Source of the DNA: Methylomonas sp.
GTDB taxonomy: Bacteria > Pseudomonadota > Gammaproteobacteria > Methylococcales > Methylomonadaceae
Assembly: GCA_026988195.1 (NCBI GenBank)
Contig: JALSLS010000286.1
Location: 1-14,386, forward strand
Direction: 5' to 3'
DNA length: 14,386 nt
Position numbers and translations under genes: made by a program. Below, piece by piece: positions 6,288 to 13,550 of this stretch. Numbering within the stretch: the first letter of the stretch is position 1; the number at the start of each line of letters is the position of its first letter. The notes beneath the pieces are model-generated. The model was not told the DNA's origin. It did no database searches and saw only the letters and a list, made by a program, of their open reading frames with translations.

Positions 6288-7610
6288 ATGAGCTCAATCT
6301 GGAAAACTTGTTTATCTAAACTGGAAAATGAAATCCCCTCTAGTGATTTCAGCACCTGGATAAGACCGCTGCAAGCGGTTGAGCAGGGTGAAATACTAAA
6401 GTTATTAGCACCAAATCGTTTTATTATCGACCATGTCAAGCAACATTTCATTAGCAAAATTGAAGACGTGGTCTATGAATTTTCTAACGGCACTCTAATT
6501 TTACAATTTGAAATTGGTTCTAAAAAATCAGCCCCCCTGATCCAACCCAAACGCCCTCAACAGTCACCGGCAAAAGAAAAACCCAAACGCTCAACCTTTT
6601 TGAACAAAGCATTTACCTTTGATAGTTTTGTTGAAGGTAAATCAAACCAATTAGCTAAAGCCGCCTCTATTCAGGTCTCTGAAAATATTGGTAAAGCCTA
6701 CAACCCTCTTTTCCTATATGGAAGCTCAGGTTTGGGGAAAACCCATTTGATGCATGCAATTGGTAATGCTGCAATTGCTAAAAACCCAGCAGCCCATATT
6801 GTTTACCTACATTCTGAAAAATTTGTACAAGATATGGTACAAGCTTTTCAGCACAATACCATTAATGCTTTTAAGGACTATTATCGTAGTATCGATATAT
6901 TACTGATTGATGACATTCAATTTTTAGCCGGTAAAGAACGCTCGCAAGAAGAGTTTTTTCATACCTTCAATAATTTACTGGATAAGAAACATCAAGTCGT
7001 TTTGACTTGTGACAAATACCCAAAAGAGATTGAAGGGTTGGAAGATCGATTAAAATCTCGATTTGGCTGGGGCTTACCCGTTGCTATAGAACCTCCTGAT
7101 TTAGAAACACGTGCTGCAATTTTAATCAACAAAGCGGCACTGGTTAATGTTGAACTATCTCAGGATGTTGCTTTCTTTATTGGTAAGCGCATCCCATCCA
7201 ATGTCAGAGACTTGGAAGGTGCTCTTAGGCGTGTGCTCGCTAATGCTCAATTTACTGGAAAAGAAATTACTATTGATTTTACTAAAGAAGCATTACACGA
7301 CTTAATTTCATTACAAGATAAATTAGTCAATATTGATAATATTCAAAAAAAGGTGGCTGAATACTTCAAAATTCGGGTGGCGGACTTATCTTCAAAAAAT
7401 CGTAGACAATCAGTTACCCGTCCAAGACAAATTGCTATGTGTCTTGCTAGAGAATTGACCAGTCACAGTTTCCCTGAAATTGGAGATGCCTTTGGAGGCA
7501 GGGATCACACCACAGTCATTAATGCTTGTAAGCGGGTTAAAGCACTAAGGGATAGTGATATTAAAGTATCTGAAGATTACCAGAACCTGTTGAGAACTTT
7601 ATCGCATTAG
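6288..7610 (+). CDS. dnaA: Chromosomal replication initiator protein DnaA
   Basis: DnaA-ATP binds oriC boxes, melts the origin and loads DnaB helicase. The 440 residues show all four domains. Domain I (1-75) includes WIRPLQA. A short, poorly conserved, basic domain II lies at about 80-105. The domain III AAA+ ATPase has Walker A GSSGLGKT (145-152), Walker B ILLIDD (204-209) and the GLEDRLKSRFGWGL segment carrying the ATP-sensing and arginine-finger region. Domain IV binds DNA through a helix-turn-helix with the signature GGRDHTTV (403-410). Walker A begins GSSG where relatives usually have GGxG; the essential GKT is intact. ATG 6288 is favoured because the sequence after it matches the usual DnaA N-terminus. 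The stop codon lies in the loop of a perfect hairpin next to the first oriC DnaA box. Confidence 0.98.
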   Translation: MSSIWKTCLSKLENEIPSSDFSTWIRPLQAVEQGEILKLLAPNRFIIDHVKQHFISKIEDVVYEFSNGTLILQFEIGSKKSAPLIQPKRPQQSPAKEKPKRSTFLNKAFTFDSFVEGKSNQLAKAASIQVSENIGKAYNPLFLYGSSGLGKTHLMHAIGNAAIAKNPAAHIVYLHSEKFVQDMVQAFQHNTINAFKDYYRSIDILLIDDIQFLAGKERSQEEFFHTFNNLLDKKHQVVLTCDKYPKEIEGLEDRLKSRFGWGLPVAIEPPDLETRAAILINKAALVNVELSQDVAFFIGKRIPSNVRDLEGALRRVLANAQFTGKEITIDFTKEALHDLISLQDKLVNIDNIQKKVAEYFKIRVADLSSKNRRQSVTRPRQIAMCLARELTSHSFPEIGDAFGGRDHTTVINACKRVKALRDSDIKVSEDYQNLLRTLSH

Positions 7611-7623
7611 TTGCGATAAAGTT
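7595..7623. repeat. Perfect inverted repeat enclosing the dnaA stop codon
   Basis: AACTTTATCGCA (7595-7606) and TGCGATAAAGTT (7612-7623) form a 12-bp stem with the 5-base loop TTAGT, which contains the dnaA TAG stop (7608-7610). No T-run follows, so it is not a standard intrinsic terminator. It could stabilise the mRNA end or act as part of the origin, since a DnaA box begins at its right edge (7623). Confidence 0.75.
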
Positions 7624-7631
7624 GTGGATAA
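7623..7631 (-). promoter_or_regulatory. DnaA box 1 of oriC
   Basis: A perfect TTATCCACA on the minus strand. It starts at the outer base of the hairpin that spans the dnaA stop. Confidence 0.88.
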
Positions 7632-7657
7632 AACAGGGGTAAAATAGGCCTGTGTTT

Positions 7658-7666
7658 TTATCCACA
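7658..7666 (+). promoter_or_regulatory. DnaA box 2 of oriC
   Basis: A perfect TTATCCACA on the plus strand, facing box 1 with 26 bp between them. Confidence 0.88.
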
Positions 7667-7735
7667 ATCTAACAACACAGAAAAGAAGGCTTTTAAAAAC
7701 AAGATAACTTTTTGAATTATATAATTAAATATGGC

Positions 7736-7744
7736 TTATCCACA
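7736..7744 (+). promoter_or_regulatory. DnaA box 3 of oriC
   Basis: A perfect TTATCCACA on the plus strand, 16 bp before the most AT-rich tract of the spacer. Confidence 0.88.
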
Positions 7745-7760
7745 GAATTTGTACTCACTA

Positions 7761-7805
7761 ATAGTAATAATATAAATAAAAGATATATATTTTTATTATT
7801 AATTT
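7761..7805. other. AT-rich tract, candidate DNA unwinding element
   Basis: Forty-three of 45 bases are A or T. It lies directly to the right of DnaA box 3. Its left part has a three-base rhythm (TAATAGTAATAAT), reminiscent of the DnaA-trio motif. A similar ACTAATAACAGTAATAAG stretch recurs at 8068-8085, just before dnaN, so either region could be where the duplex first opens. Confidence 0.5.
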
Positions 7806-7890
7806 CCTGATTAAACGCTTAAAAAAATAAATTTGTCATAAAATAACAATGTCACTTTATATTTTTGTGCCAATTTTTTTTCTAAAGTAT

Positions 7891-7899
7891 TGTGGATAA
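7891..7899 (-). promoter_or_regulatory. DnaA box 4 of oriC
   Basis: A perfect TTATCCACA on the minus strand, on the far side of the AT-rich tract from boxes 1-3. Weaker box-like sites lie further right. Confidence 0.85.
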
Positions 7900-8100
7900 G
7901 ATTGTGTTTATCACTGGGTTTATTGTGTTCATTAGTTGTATCTTTTTTATAGTGTTAACTTATCACCAACATATACACAGTTAATGATTATTTAATTAAC
8001 AACCTTTAAAGTTATATAACCTATTGATTTTAAATGATTATAATGGGTTTTCAACAGTTTTTTTTTTACTAATAACAGTAATAAGTTTTAAATAAATATA

Positions 8101-9201
8101 ATGAATTTTATTATTAATAGAGAACAACTACTTTCTCCTTTACAGCAAATAGTCAGTGTTATAGAGAAAAGGCAAACTATGCTCATTCTGGCGAATGTGC
8201 TTATAGTCGCAAATGAAGATGGCTTAGTCTTAACAGGGACAGACCTGGAAATACAACTCATCGCTAAAATTAACTTAGAATCTTCTGAACCAGGCCAAAT
8301 TACAGTACCTGCTAGAAAATTTTTAGATATTGTTAGGCTATTGCCTAATAACGCTGAAATTAAAATTGAATTAAAAGAAGATAAAGTGAAAGTTTCATCG
8401 GGACGAAGTCGTTTTTCGTTAAGTACTTTAGCCGCTGATAATTACCCTGAATTTTCAGAATCTGAACTAGAAAACCAATTCCTTATTAATGCTGGACAAT
8501 TTAAAAAAGCATTAGATAAAACTATTTTTTGTATGGCGAATCAAGATATCCGCTATTACTTAAATGGCTTGTTATTGCATATATCAAATAGTAAATTAAA
8601 GTTAGTAGCCTCAGATGGACATCGCTTATCTATTTATGAAGATAATATTGGTACTGCAACAGGATATGAAGCACGTATTATTTTACCTAGAAAAGGTGTT
8701 TTAGAACTTTCACGTTTATTAGATGATGAAGATGCCGAGTTAAATATTCAATTTTCAAATAGCAATATTAGAATATATTTTAAAGATTTAACTTTTTCTG
8801 CAAAATTAGTAGATTCAAAATACCCGGATTTCAGCAAAGTATTTGATCAAAGCTTTTTTAATCAAATCCATATTCAGCGACAAGTCCTTAAAGATGCTTT
8901 AACCAGAGTTGCTATTTTAGCCAATGAAAAATTTAAAGGGATTACCTTTGAAATTTCAGATGGTTTATTAAGATTAAATTCTCACAACCCTGAACATGAT
9001 GAAGCTAATGAAGAACTTATTATTGAATATCAAGGTGAATCAATTTCTATTGCTTTTAATTCACAATATTTATTAGATGCTGTCAGTAATTTAGATTCAG
9101 AGTTAGCTGTACTGACTATTGCTAGTAATGCGAGTAGTTGTTTTATTGAAGAACCGGAACAACAACTTTATAAATTTATTGTTATGCCAATGCGGTTATA
9201 A
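8101..9201 (+). CDS. dnaN: DNA polymerase III beta subunit (sliding clamp)
   Basis: DnaN forms the ring-shaped dimer that holds DNA polymerase III on DNA and recruits many repair proteins. The 366-residue length equals that of E. coli. Typical segments are present: MNFIINREQLLSPLQQI at the start, RQTMLILANVLI, LTGTDLEIQL, the DGHRLSIYE region of domain 2, and the C-terminal YKFIVMPMRL. The Met-Leu in RQTML replaces the more usual Leu-Pro (RQTLPILAN). The start ATG 8101 fits the family N-terminus. The upstream sequence has only a weak ribosome site (TAAG). It directly follows the presumed oriC. The spacing to recF is unusually long, so co-transcription with recF is likely but not obvious. Confidence 0.98.
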   Translation: MNFIINREQLLSPLQQIVSVIEKRQTMLILANVLIVANEDGLVLTGTDLEIQLIAKINLESSEPGQITVPARKFLDIVRLLPNNAEIKIELKEDKVKVSSGRSRFSLSTLAADNYPEFSESELENQFLINAGQFKKALDKTIFCMANQDIRYYLNGLLLHISNSKLKLVASDGHRLSIYEDNIGTATGYEARIILPRKGVLELSRLLDDEDAELNIQFSNSNIRIYFKDLTFSAKLVDSKYPDFSKVFDQSFFNQIHIQRQVLKDALTRVAILANEKFKGITFEISDGLLRLNSHNPEHDEANEELIIEYQGESISIAFNSQYLLDAVSNLDSELAVLTIASNASSCFIEEPEQQLYKFIVMPMRL

Positions 9202-9449
9202 AATGCGGTGTATTTTTATGGTTTCATTTTTAGTAAAACAGCCTTCGACATAGTTATGAATTTATACCTCATACGCAGCCTCCTTATTTTCTATATTAAT
9301 AATGGCTACCCTTGTTTTTTATGTATCTTTAAATTTTGTAGAAATCTGCTTGTTGTTAAAGGGCTGCCAATCTTTGGTATTTGGCCTGTAAAAAGGGATT
9401 TTCTATCTGTAAAATTATTCTCCTTCGGTTTATACCGAGATTACTCGAG
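9202..9449 (+). other. Long dnaN-recF spacer, no convincing gene
   Basis: dnaN and recF are normally separated by a few bases, but here by 248 bp. An open frame from GTG 9208 to TGA 9453 (81 codons) fills the gap and overlaps the recF start as ATGA. Its translation is a Phe/Tyr/Leu/Cys-rich mixture without recognisable motifs, and no ribosome site precedes it. I therefore regard it as probably fortuitous, though a small membrane peptide or leader cannot be excluded. TCGGT, TTAT and ACCGA (9425-9438) form a small hairpin just before recF, followed by the palindrome CTCGAG (9445-9450), which overlaps the recF ATG. Confidence 0.5.
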
Positions 9450-10526
9450 ATGAGTTTACAAAAACTAGATATTTATTCTTTACGAAATATTACAAAATCA
9501 ACGATAGAACCCTCACCAGAAATTAACTTAATTACAGGTGAGAATGGCAGTGGTAAAAGTTCTTTGTTAGAAGCTATTTTTATTTTAGGCCGAGCTCGAT
9601 CCTTTAGAGCAACTAATATCAAGCAAGTGATTCAATTTAAAAAAACTGAATTAATTGTTTCTGGCCAATTAAAACAGCAATACGGACATACTTGCCATTT
9701 AGGTATTCAATTTAATAGCAACGGTTGTGATATTAGAATTAACAAAGAAAAGGGTAATAAATCTGACTTAGCCTATTCATTACCTGTTTTATTAATCCAC
9801 CCTAAAAGTTATTTACTAATAGATGGGGGGCCGCAAATGAGAAGAGAGTTTTTAGACTGGGGTGTTTTTAACGATGAAGAAAACTTTTTATTAACTTGGC
9901 GTAGATATAAAAAAATATTACAACAGCGAAACTCATTACTAAAAAGTAAACAAACAAATCAACTTAATGTTTGGAATACTGAGTTGGTTCAGTACGGTAC
10001 AATAGTCTCTGAATATAGAAGAGAATACTTGAAAAAGTTACAGCCTTTGTTTTTTGAAGTTTGTGGATATTTTCTTAATTTTACAAATGTAGAATTAAAC
10101 TATTTTGCAGGGTGGGATGACACTGAAAATTTCATTCAAATTTTAGAAAATGATTTACAAAAAGATTTGCGTTATGGTTTTACCCATAATGGTCCTCATC
10201 GTTGTGATGTTAGTGTTATGGTTGATGGTCGTTTAGCAAAAAACTTTGTCTCTAGAGGCCAACTGAAGTTATTAATGCTTTGTTTAAAGCTAGCTCAAGT
10301 TAAATTAATGAATACAGAGAGAAATAATTCTGTTTGTGTGTTGATCGATGATTTAACGGCTGAGCTTGATGTATCAAATAAAGCAAAATTAATTGTATAT
10401 TTATCAAATTTAGATTGTCAGGTTTTTATTTCTACTACTGAGCTTTCTAATTTTGGGGATTTAAGTAAGTTACAAAATTACAAAGTGTTCCACGTGGAAC
10501 ATGGTGATGTATGTTTAGTAAATTAA
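9450..10526 (+). CDS. recF: DNA replication and repair protein RecF
   Basis: RecF is an SMC-like ATPase that with RecO and RecR loads RecA at gaps. The preferred start is ATG 9450, giving 358 residues (E. coli has 357) and the usual opening MSLQKLDIYSLRNI. The frame can be extended 23 codons upstream, but those residues are not RecF-like. Visible motifs are Walker A GENGSGKS (30-37), the ABC signature SRGQLKLL (268-275) and Walker B VLIDDL (297-302), followed by the AELD motif. The 3' end encodes KVFHVEHGD across a perfect parS-like palindrome at 10486-10501, so this C-terminal sequence may be constrained by ParB binding as well as by protein function. gyrB follows after 40 bp. Confidence 0.96.
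   Translation: MSLQKLDIYSLRNITKSTIEPSPEINLITGENGSGKSSLLEAIFILGRARSFRATNIKQVIQFKKTELIVSGQLKQQYGHTCHLGIQFNSNGCDIRINKEKGNKSDLAYSLPVLLIHPKSYLLIDGGPQMRREFLDWGVFNDEENFLLTWRRYKKILQQRNSLLKSKQTNQLNVWNTELVQYGTIVSEYRREYLKKLQPLFFEVCGYFLNFTNVELNYFAGWDDTENFIQILENDLQKDLRYGFTHNGPHRCDVSVMVDGRLAKNFVSRGQLKLLMLCLKLAQVKLMNTERNNSVCVLIDDLTAELDVSNKAKLIVYLSNLDCQVFISTTELSNFGDLSKLQNYKVFHVEHGDVCLVN
10486..10501. promoter_or_regulatory. parS: parS-like site 1, inside recF
   Basis: The perfect 16-bp palindrome TGTTCCACGTGGAACA matches the widespread chromosomal parS pattern TGTTYCACGTGRAACA bound by ParB for origin segregation. It lies within the last codons of recF. Identity with the second copy (centre distance 47 bp) makes chance very unlikely. 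Confidence 0.85.
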
Positions 10527-10532
10527 TTGTTA

Positions 10533-10548
10533 TGTTCCACGTGGAACA
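10533..10548. promoter_or_regulatory. parS: parS-like site 2, recF-gyrB spacer
   Basis: A second perfect TGTTCCACGTGGAACA palindrome, 18 bp before the gyrB ATG and just upstream of its ribosome site (GGAAAAAG). ParB binding here might also affect gyrB expression, which is inference. Confidence 0.87.
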
Positions 10549-10566
10549 CACAAAAATGGAAAAAGT

Positions 10567-12981
10567 ATGAGTGAGAATAATCAAGAATACGATAGTTCTA
10601 GTATCCAAGTATTAAAGGGGCTAGATGCTGTAAGAAAAAGACCTGGTATGTATATAGGCGATACTGATGATGGTTCTGGCCTGCATCATATGGTTTTTGA
10701 AGTGGTTGATAACTCCATTGATGAAGCTTTAGCAGGTTTTTGTAAAGGTTTAGAAGTGATTATCCATGAAAATGGCTCTATTTCAGTCTCAGATGATGGT
10801 CGTGGTATTCCAGTCGATATACATGAAGAAGAAGGTCGCTCCGCAGCAGAAGTTATTATGACCGTCCTCCATGCTGGCGGGAAGTTTGATGATAATGCAT
10901 ACAAAGTATCAGGTGGTTTACATGGCGTAGGGGTTTCAGTCGTTAATGCCCTATCTGAGGAGATGACCCTAGAAATACGAAAGCATGGCAAGTTACATAA
11001 ACAAAAATATAAAATGGGGGAACCTGTTGCAGCATTGAAGGCTGTTGGTGATGCCGAGGGAACAGGGACTCTAATTAACTTTTTGCCGAGTAAAAAAACT
11101 TTTTCTGATACTGAATTTCATTATGATATTTTAGCTAAACGGCTAAGAGAATTATCATTCCTAAATTTAGGAGTTAGAATCTCATTGAAAGATGAGAGAA
11201 CAGGTAAACAAGATATATTTGAATTTGAGGGGGGAATTAGTGCCTTCGTACAACACTTAAATAGGAATAAAACGCCTTTGTTTGAAGAGGTATTTCATTT
11301 TACGGCTGAAAAAGAAGGGGTAGTTGTTGAAGTTGCTATGCAATGGAATGATTCTTACCAAGAAAATATTTTTTGTTATACCAACAATATTCCACAAAGA
11401 GATGGCGGAAGTCATTTAGCGGGTTTTAGAGGTGCCTTAACTAGAACCATTAATCAATATATTGAAAGCAGTGGCTTAGCCAAAAAAGAAAAGGTAGCAA
11501 CAACGGGAGATGATGCTAGAGAAGGTTTAACAGCAGTCTTGTCAGTTAAGGTTCCTGATCCAAAATTTTCATCACAAACAAAAGATAAACTAGTTTCTTC
11601 AGAAGTGAAGCCTTTAGTTGAGTCTACAATGAATGAAAAGCTACAAGAATTTTTACTAGAGCAGCCTACCATTGCTAAAACCATCGCTAATAAAATTATT
11701 GATGCAGCCAGAGCAAGACAAGCAGCACGTAAAGCGAGAGAATTAACCCGACGAAAATCCACACTGGATATTGCTGGCTTACCTGGAAAGCTCGCTGATT
11801 GCCAAGAAAAAGACCCTGCACTTTCAGAATTATTTATTGTGGAAGGGGACTCAGCGGGTGGCTCTGCCAAACAAGGTAGAGACAGACGCACACAAGCAAT
11901 ACTGCCACTGAAAGGGAAAATTTTAAACGTAGAAAAAGCACGTTTCGATAAAATGATCTCTTCAGATGAAGTGGGTAACTTAATTACTGCTTTAGGTTGT
12001 GGTATCGGTAAAGATGAATACAATATAGAAAAGTTACGTTATCACCGTATTATTATTATGACTGATGCGGATGTTGATGGATCACACATTAGAACTTTGT
12101 TATTAACTTTTTTCTATCGACAAATGCCAGAGTTAGTGGAAAATGGATATATCTATATTGCTCAACCTCCCTTGTATAAAATCAAAAAAGGTAAGCAAGA
12201 GCATTATGTAAAAGATGATACGGAACTAAATGAATATTTAATTCAACTTGCATTGGATAGAGCACAATTACAGACAGATGAATCAACTCCTGTCATTCAA
12301 GGTCAGGGTTTAGATACATTAGCAACTGAATATGCAGAGGTGACTGCTGTAATTAATCGTTTAACGCGACGTTATGATGATGTTTTTTTAGAGGAAATGA
12401 CCTATGTTCCTCCATTAACAGAAGAAATAAAGCAAAGTAAGGAAAGTTTGAGCCAGTGGCTAAGTCACTTAGAAGTAAAGGTCAATAATAACGACAGAAA
12501 AGCTGTTTATGCCGTTAAACTTAACTATACAAATAATGAAACGTTTGACGTTGTTGTTAATAAAAGATTAAACGGAAATACTAAAACCTTTGTTTTTAAT
12601 TCTACTTTCTTTTTAGGCAAAGATTATTTATCTATCGCTAAATATGCAAAAGATACCTTTGGTTTATTTACCGAGCAATCCGTTATGAGAATGGGAGAAA
12701 GGTCTCAGCCTGTTAGTAATTTTAAACAAGCTTTCGAGTGGATGATGAGAGAAGTTAAGAAGGGTCAACATATTCAGCGATACAAAGGCTTGGGTGAAAT
12801 GAATCCAGAACAACTATGGGAAACCACACTAGACTCAAATAGCAGGCGATTGTTACAAGTAAAAATTGAAGATATTATTGCCGCGGATGAAATCTTTACC
12901 ACATTGATGGGCGATGTTGTTGAGCCTCGTCGTGATTTTATTGTTAAACATGCACTGGATGTGACTAACCTAGATGTTTAG
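10567..12981 (+). CDS. gyrB: DNA gyrase subunit B
   Basis: GyrB carries the ATPase and metal-binding parts of gyrase, which with GyrA introduces negative supercoils. Its 804 residues equal the E. coli length, including the insertion in the TOPRIM region typical of Gammaproteobacteria. The GHKL ATPase shows FEVVDNSIDEA (E45, N49), DDGRGIP (76-82) and GGLHGVGVSVVN (116-127). The transducer carries the QTKDKL lysine motif. TOPRIM has EGDSAGGSAKQGRDRR with catalytic Glu426, and DADVDG with Asp500, 502 and 504. The tail has QRYKGLGEMNPEQLW from about 737, which contacts GyrA. The start ATG 10567 has a clear ribosome site, GGAAAAAG. Two parS-like palindromes lie directly upstream. A strong terminator lies about 200 bp downstream. 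Confidence 0.99.
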   Translation: MSENNQEYDSSSIQVLKGLDAVRKRPGMYIGDTDDGSGLHHMVFEVVDNSIDEALAGFCKGLEVIIHENGSISVSDDGRGIPVDIHEEEGRSAAEVIMTVLHAGGKFDDNAYKVSGGLHGVGVSVVNALSEEMTLEIRKHGKLHKQKYKMGEPVAALKAVGDAEGTGTLINFLPSKKTFSDTEFHYDILAKRLRELSFLNLGVRISLKDERTGKQDIFEFEGGISAFVQHLNRNKTPLFEEVFHFTAEKEGVVVEVAMQWNDSYQENIFCYTNNIPQRDGGSHLAGFRGALTRTINQYIESSGLAKKEKVATTGDDAREGLTAVLSVKVPDPKFSSQTKDKLVSSEVKPLVESTMNEKLQEFLLEQPTIAKTIANKIIDAARARQAARKARELTRRKSTLDIAGLPGKLADCQEKDPALSELFIVEGDSAGGSAKQGRDRRTQAILPLKGKILNVEKARFDKMISSDEVGNLITALGCGIGKDEYNIEKLRYHRIIIMTDADVDGSHIRTLLLTFFYRQMPELVENGYIYIAQPPLYKIKKGKQEHYVKDDTELNEYLIQLALDRAQLQTDESTPVIQGQGLDTLATEYAEVTAVINRLTRRYDDVFLEEMTYVPPLTEEIKQSKESLSQWLSHLEVKVNNNDRKAVYAVKLNYTNNETFDVVVNKRLNGNTKTFVFNSTFFLGKDYLSIAKYAKDTFGLFTEQSVMRMGERSQPVSNFKQAFEWMMREVKKGQHIQRYKGLGEMNPEQLWETTLDSNSRRLLQVKIEDIIAADEIFTTLMGDVVEPRRDFIVKHALDVTNLDV

Positions 12982-13073
12982 GAACGTGAATGGAATAACT
13001 TCCCGAAATTATAACGTAGGATTTTTGTTTCAGGTGGAATGATCTCAAGAGGCGCATAGCCAGCTACGTAACG

Positions 13074-13117
13074 ATTGAGATGGTTTGAGCAGGGATAAAA
13101 AAGCCAGTAAGGTGGGT
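13074..13117 (+). repeat. Dispersed repeat, right copy
   Basis: It aligns by eye with 1441-1485 in the same orientation: both open with ATTGAGAT and contain AGCA.GGA.AAAAAA.CCAG.AAGG. Both copies are intergenic. Confidence 0.4.
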
Positions 13118-13182
13118 GGGTTATTTGTTGCTGGTTGCCTTAGTTGATTTTAGTTTTTTATTCGATATAGAGCGCTATTGAT

Positions 13183-13210
13183 AGGGCGGACTTTGAGTCC
13201 GCCCTTTTTT
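13183..13210 (+). terminator. Intrinsic terminator after gyrB
   Basis: AGGGCGGACT, a TTG loop and AGTCCGCCCT form a perfect GC-rich 10-bp stem followed by TTTTT. It lies 201 bp after the gyrB stop. It is the clearest plus-strand terminator in the window and separates the origin cluster from thyA. Confidence 0.9.
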
Positions 13211-13213
13211 GTT

Positions 13214-13250
13214 TTAGAGATAAATAAAATGATTATTAATTTATCTCTAA
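13214..13250. repeat. 12-bp perfect inverted repeat
   Basis: TTAGAGATAAAT (13214-13225) and ATTTATCTCTAA (13239-13250) are exact reverse complements around a 13-base loop. It is AT-rich, lacks a T-run, and follows the terminator directly. Function unknown; it could be a protein-binding site or the ends of a small mobile repeat. Confidence 0.6.
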
Positions 13251-13339
13251 TATTACAATAATGTTTAGCTGTTTCTATGGTAAAAATGACATAAAATCAG
13301 ATGTCCGTAAAGAATGAGGCTCATTGTTGGGGCGCTGGC

Positions 13340-13400
13340 TTTAGCCTGCATTTTTAAAAGCACTGCAGGCTAAACCAAAAGAACAGGGCTATTACCCTGT
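13340..13400. repeat. Pair of adjacent stem-loops upstream of thyA
   Basis: TTTAGCCTGCA (13340-13350) and TGCAGGCTAAA (13364-13374) form a perfect 11-bp stem with a 13-base loop. Then ACAGGG (13383-13388) and CCCTGT (13395-13400) form a 6-bp stem. They are GC-richer than their surroundings. They lie 150-211 bp before the thyA ATG, so they may be in its leader or be a small intergenic repeat. Confidence 0.6.
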
Positions 13401-13550
13401 ACCCCTACTTTTAATCACCAAGTTCCCCTTATTTAATTTTTTAAAATAAGCAGTGGTATGTTCATAGCTGTAATTAAAAATTTCATTCTCTAGCTGTTCT
13501 AAGTGATAATAGCATTCTCTTTTTTAGTCACTGACACAGATAAAAATAGC

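Larger units (their letters stand above)
7622..7667. repeat. Inverted repeat formed by two DnaA boxes and flanks
   Basis: The left arm TTGTGGATAAAACAGG (7622-7637) is nearly the reverse complement of the right arm CCTGTGTTTTTATCCACAA (7649-7667), with a 3-base length difference. Each arm contains one perfect DnaA box. The pairing extends beyond the boxes by the CAGG/CCTG ends. As RNA it would also form a weak terminator-like hairpin, with T-richness on the right arm. Confidence 0.65.
7611..8100. other. oriC: Probable chromosomal replication origin (oriC)
   Basis: This 490-bp spacer between dnaA and dnaN has no gene. It carries four perfect 9-mer DnaA boxes (TTATCCACA) in both orientations and several imperfect ones, for example ATATACACA at 7971-7979. 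An exceptionally AT-rich tract at 7761-7805 has only two G/C in 45 bases. The surrounding gene order and the switch from minus- to plus-strand genes nearby agree with an origin. Exact limits cannot be set, and boxes upstream of dnaA may also take part. Confidence 0.88.
12982..13550. other. gyrB-thyA spacer rich in inverted repeats
   Basis: No gene is recognised in this 569-bp stretch. In order it holds an ATCTCAA/TTGAGAT inverted repeat (13042-13081), a copy of a dispersed repeat (13074-13117), a strong terminator (13183-13210), and a 12-bp perfect inverted repeat (13214-13250). An 11-bp perfect inverted repeat (13340-13374) and a 6-bp hairpin (13383-13400) follow. thyA has its start near the right edge. 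The frame before the thyA ATG stays open to 13503 but shows no ThyA similarity. Confidence 0.65.

Noticed and set aside
6272..6457. Minus-strand open frame at the dnaA start
   Set aside because: It is antisense to DnaA domain I and unlike any known protein.
7633..7659. Intrinsic terminator after dnaA
   Set aside because: The CAGG/CCTG stem is short and its T-run belongs to a DnaA box; an origin inverted repeat explains it better.
9381..9449. 23-codon N-terminal extension of RecF
   Set aside because: RecF homologues begin at MSLxxLxIxxLRN, which is ATG 9450; the extension has no similarity.
10686..12023. Minus-strand open frames inside gyrB
   Set aside because: Antisense shadows of a highly conserved gene; Ser/Pro-rich translations are typical of such artefacts.
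13503..13550. 16-codon N-terminal extension of ThyA
   Set aside because: The family N-terminus MKQYLDLLDKLL starts at 13551, and the extension begins at a non-ATG codon without a ribosome site.
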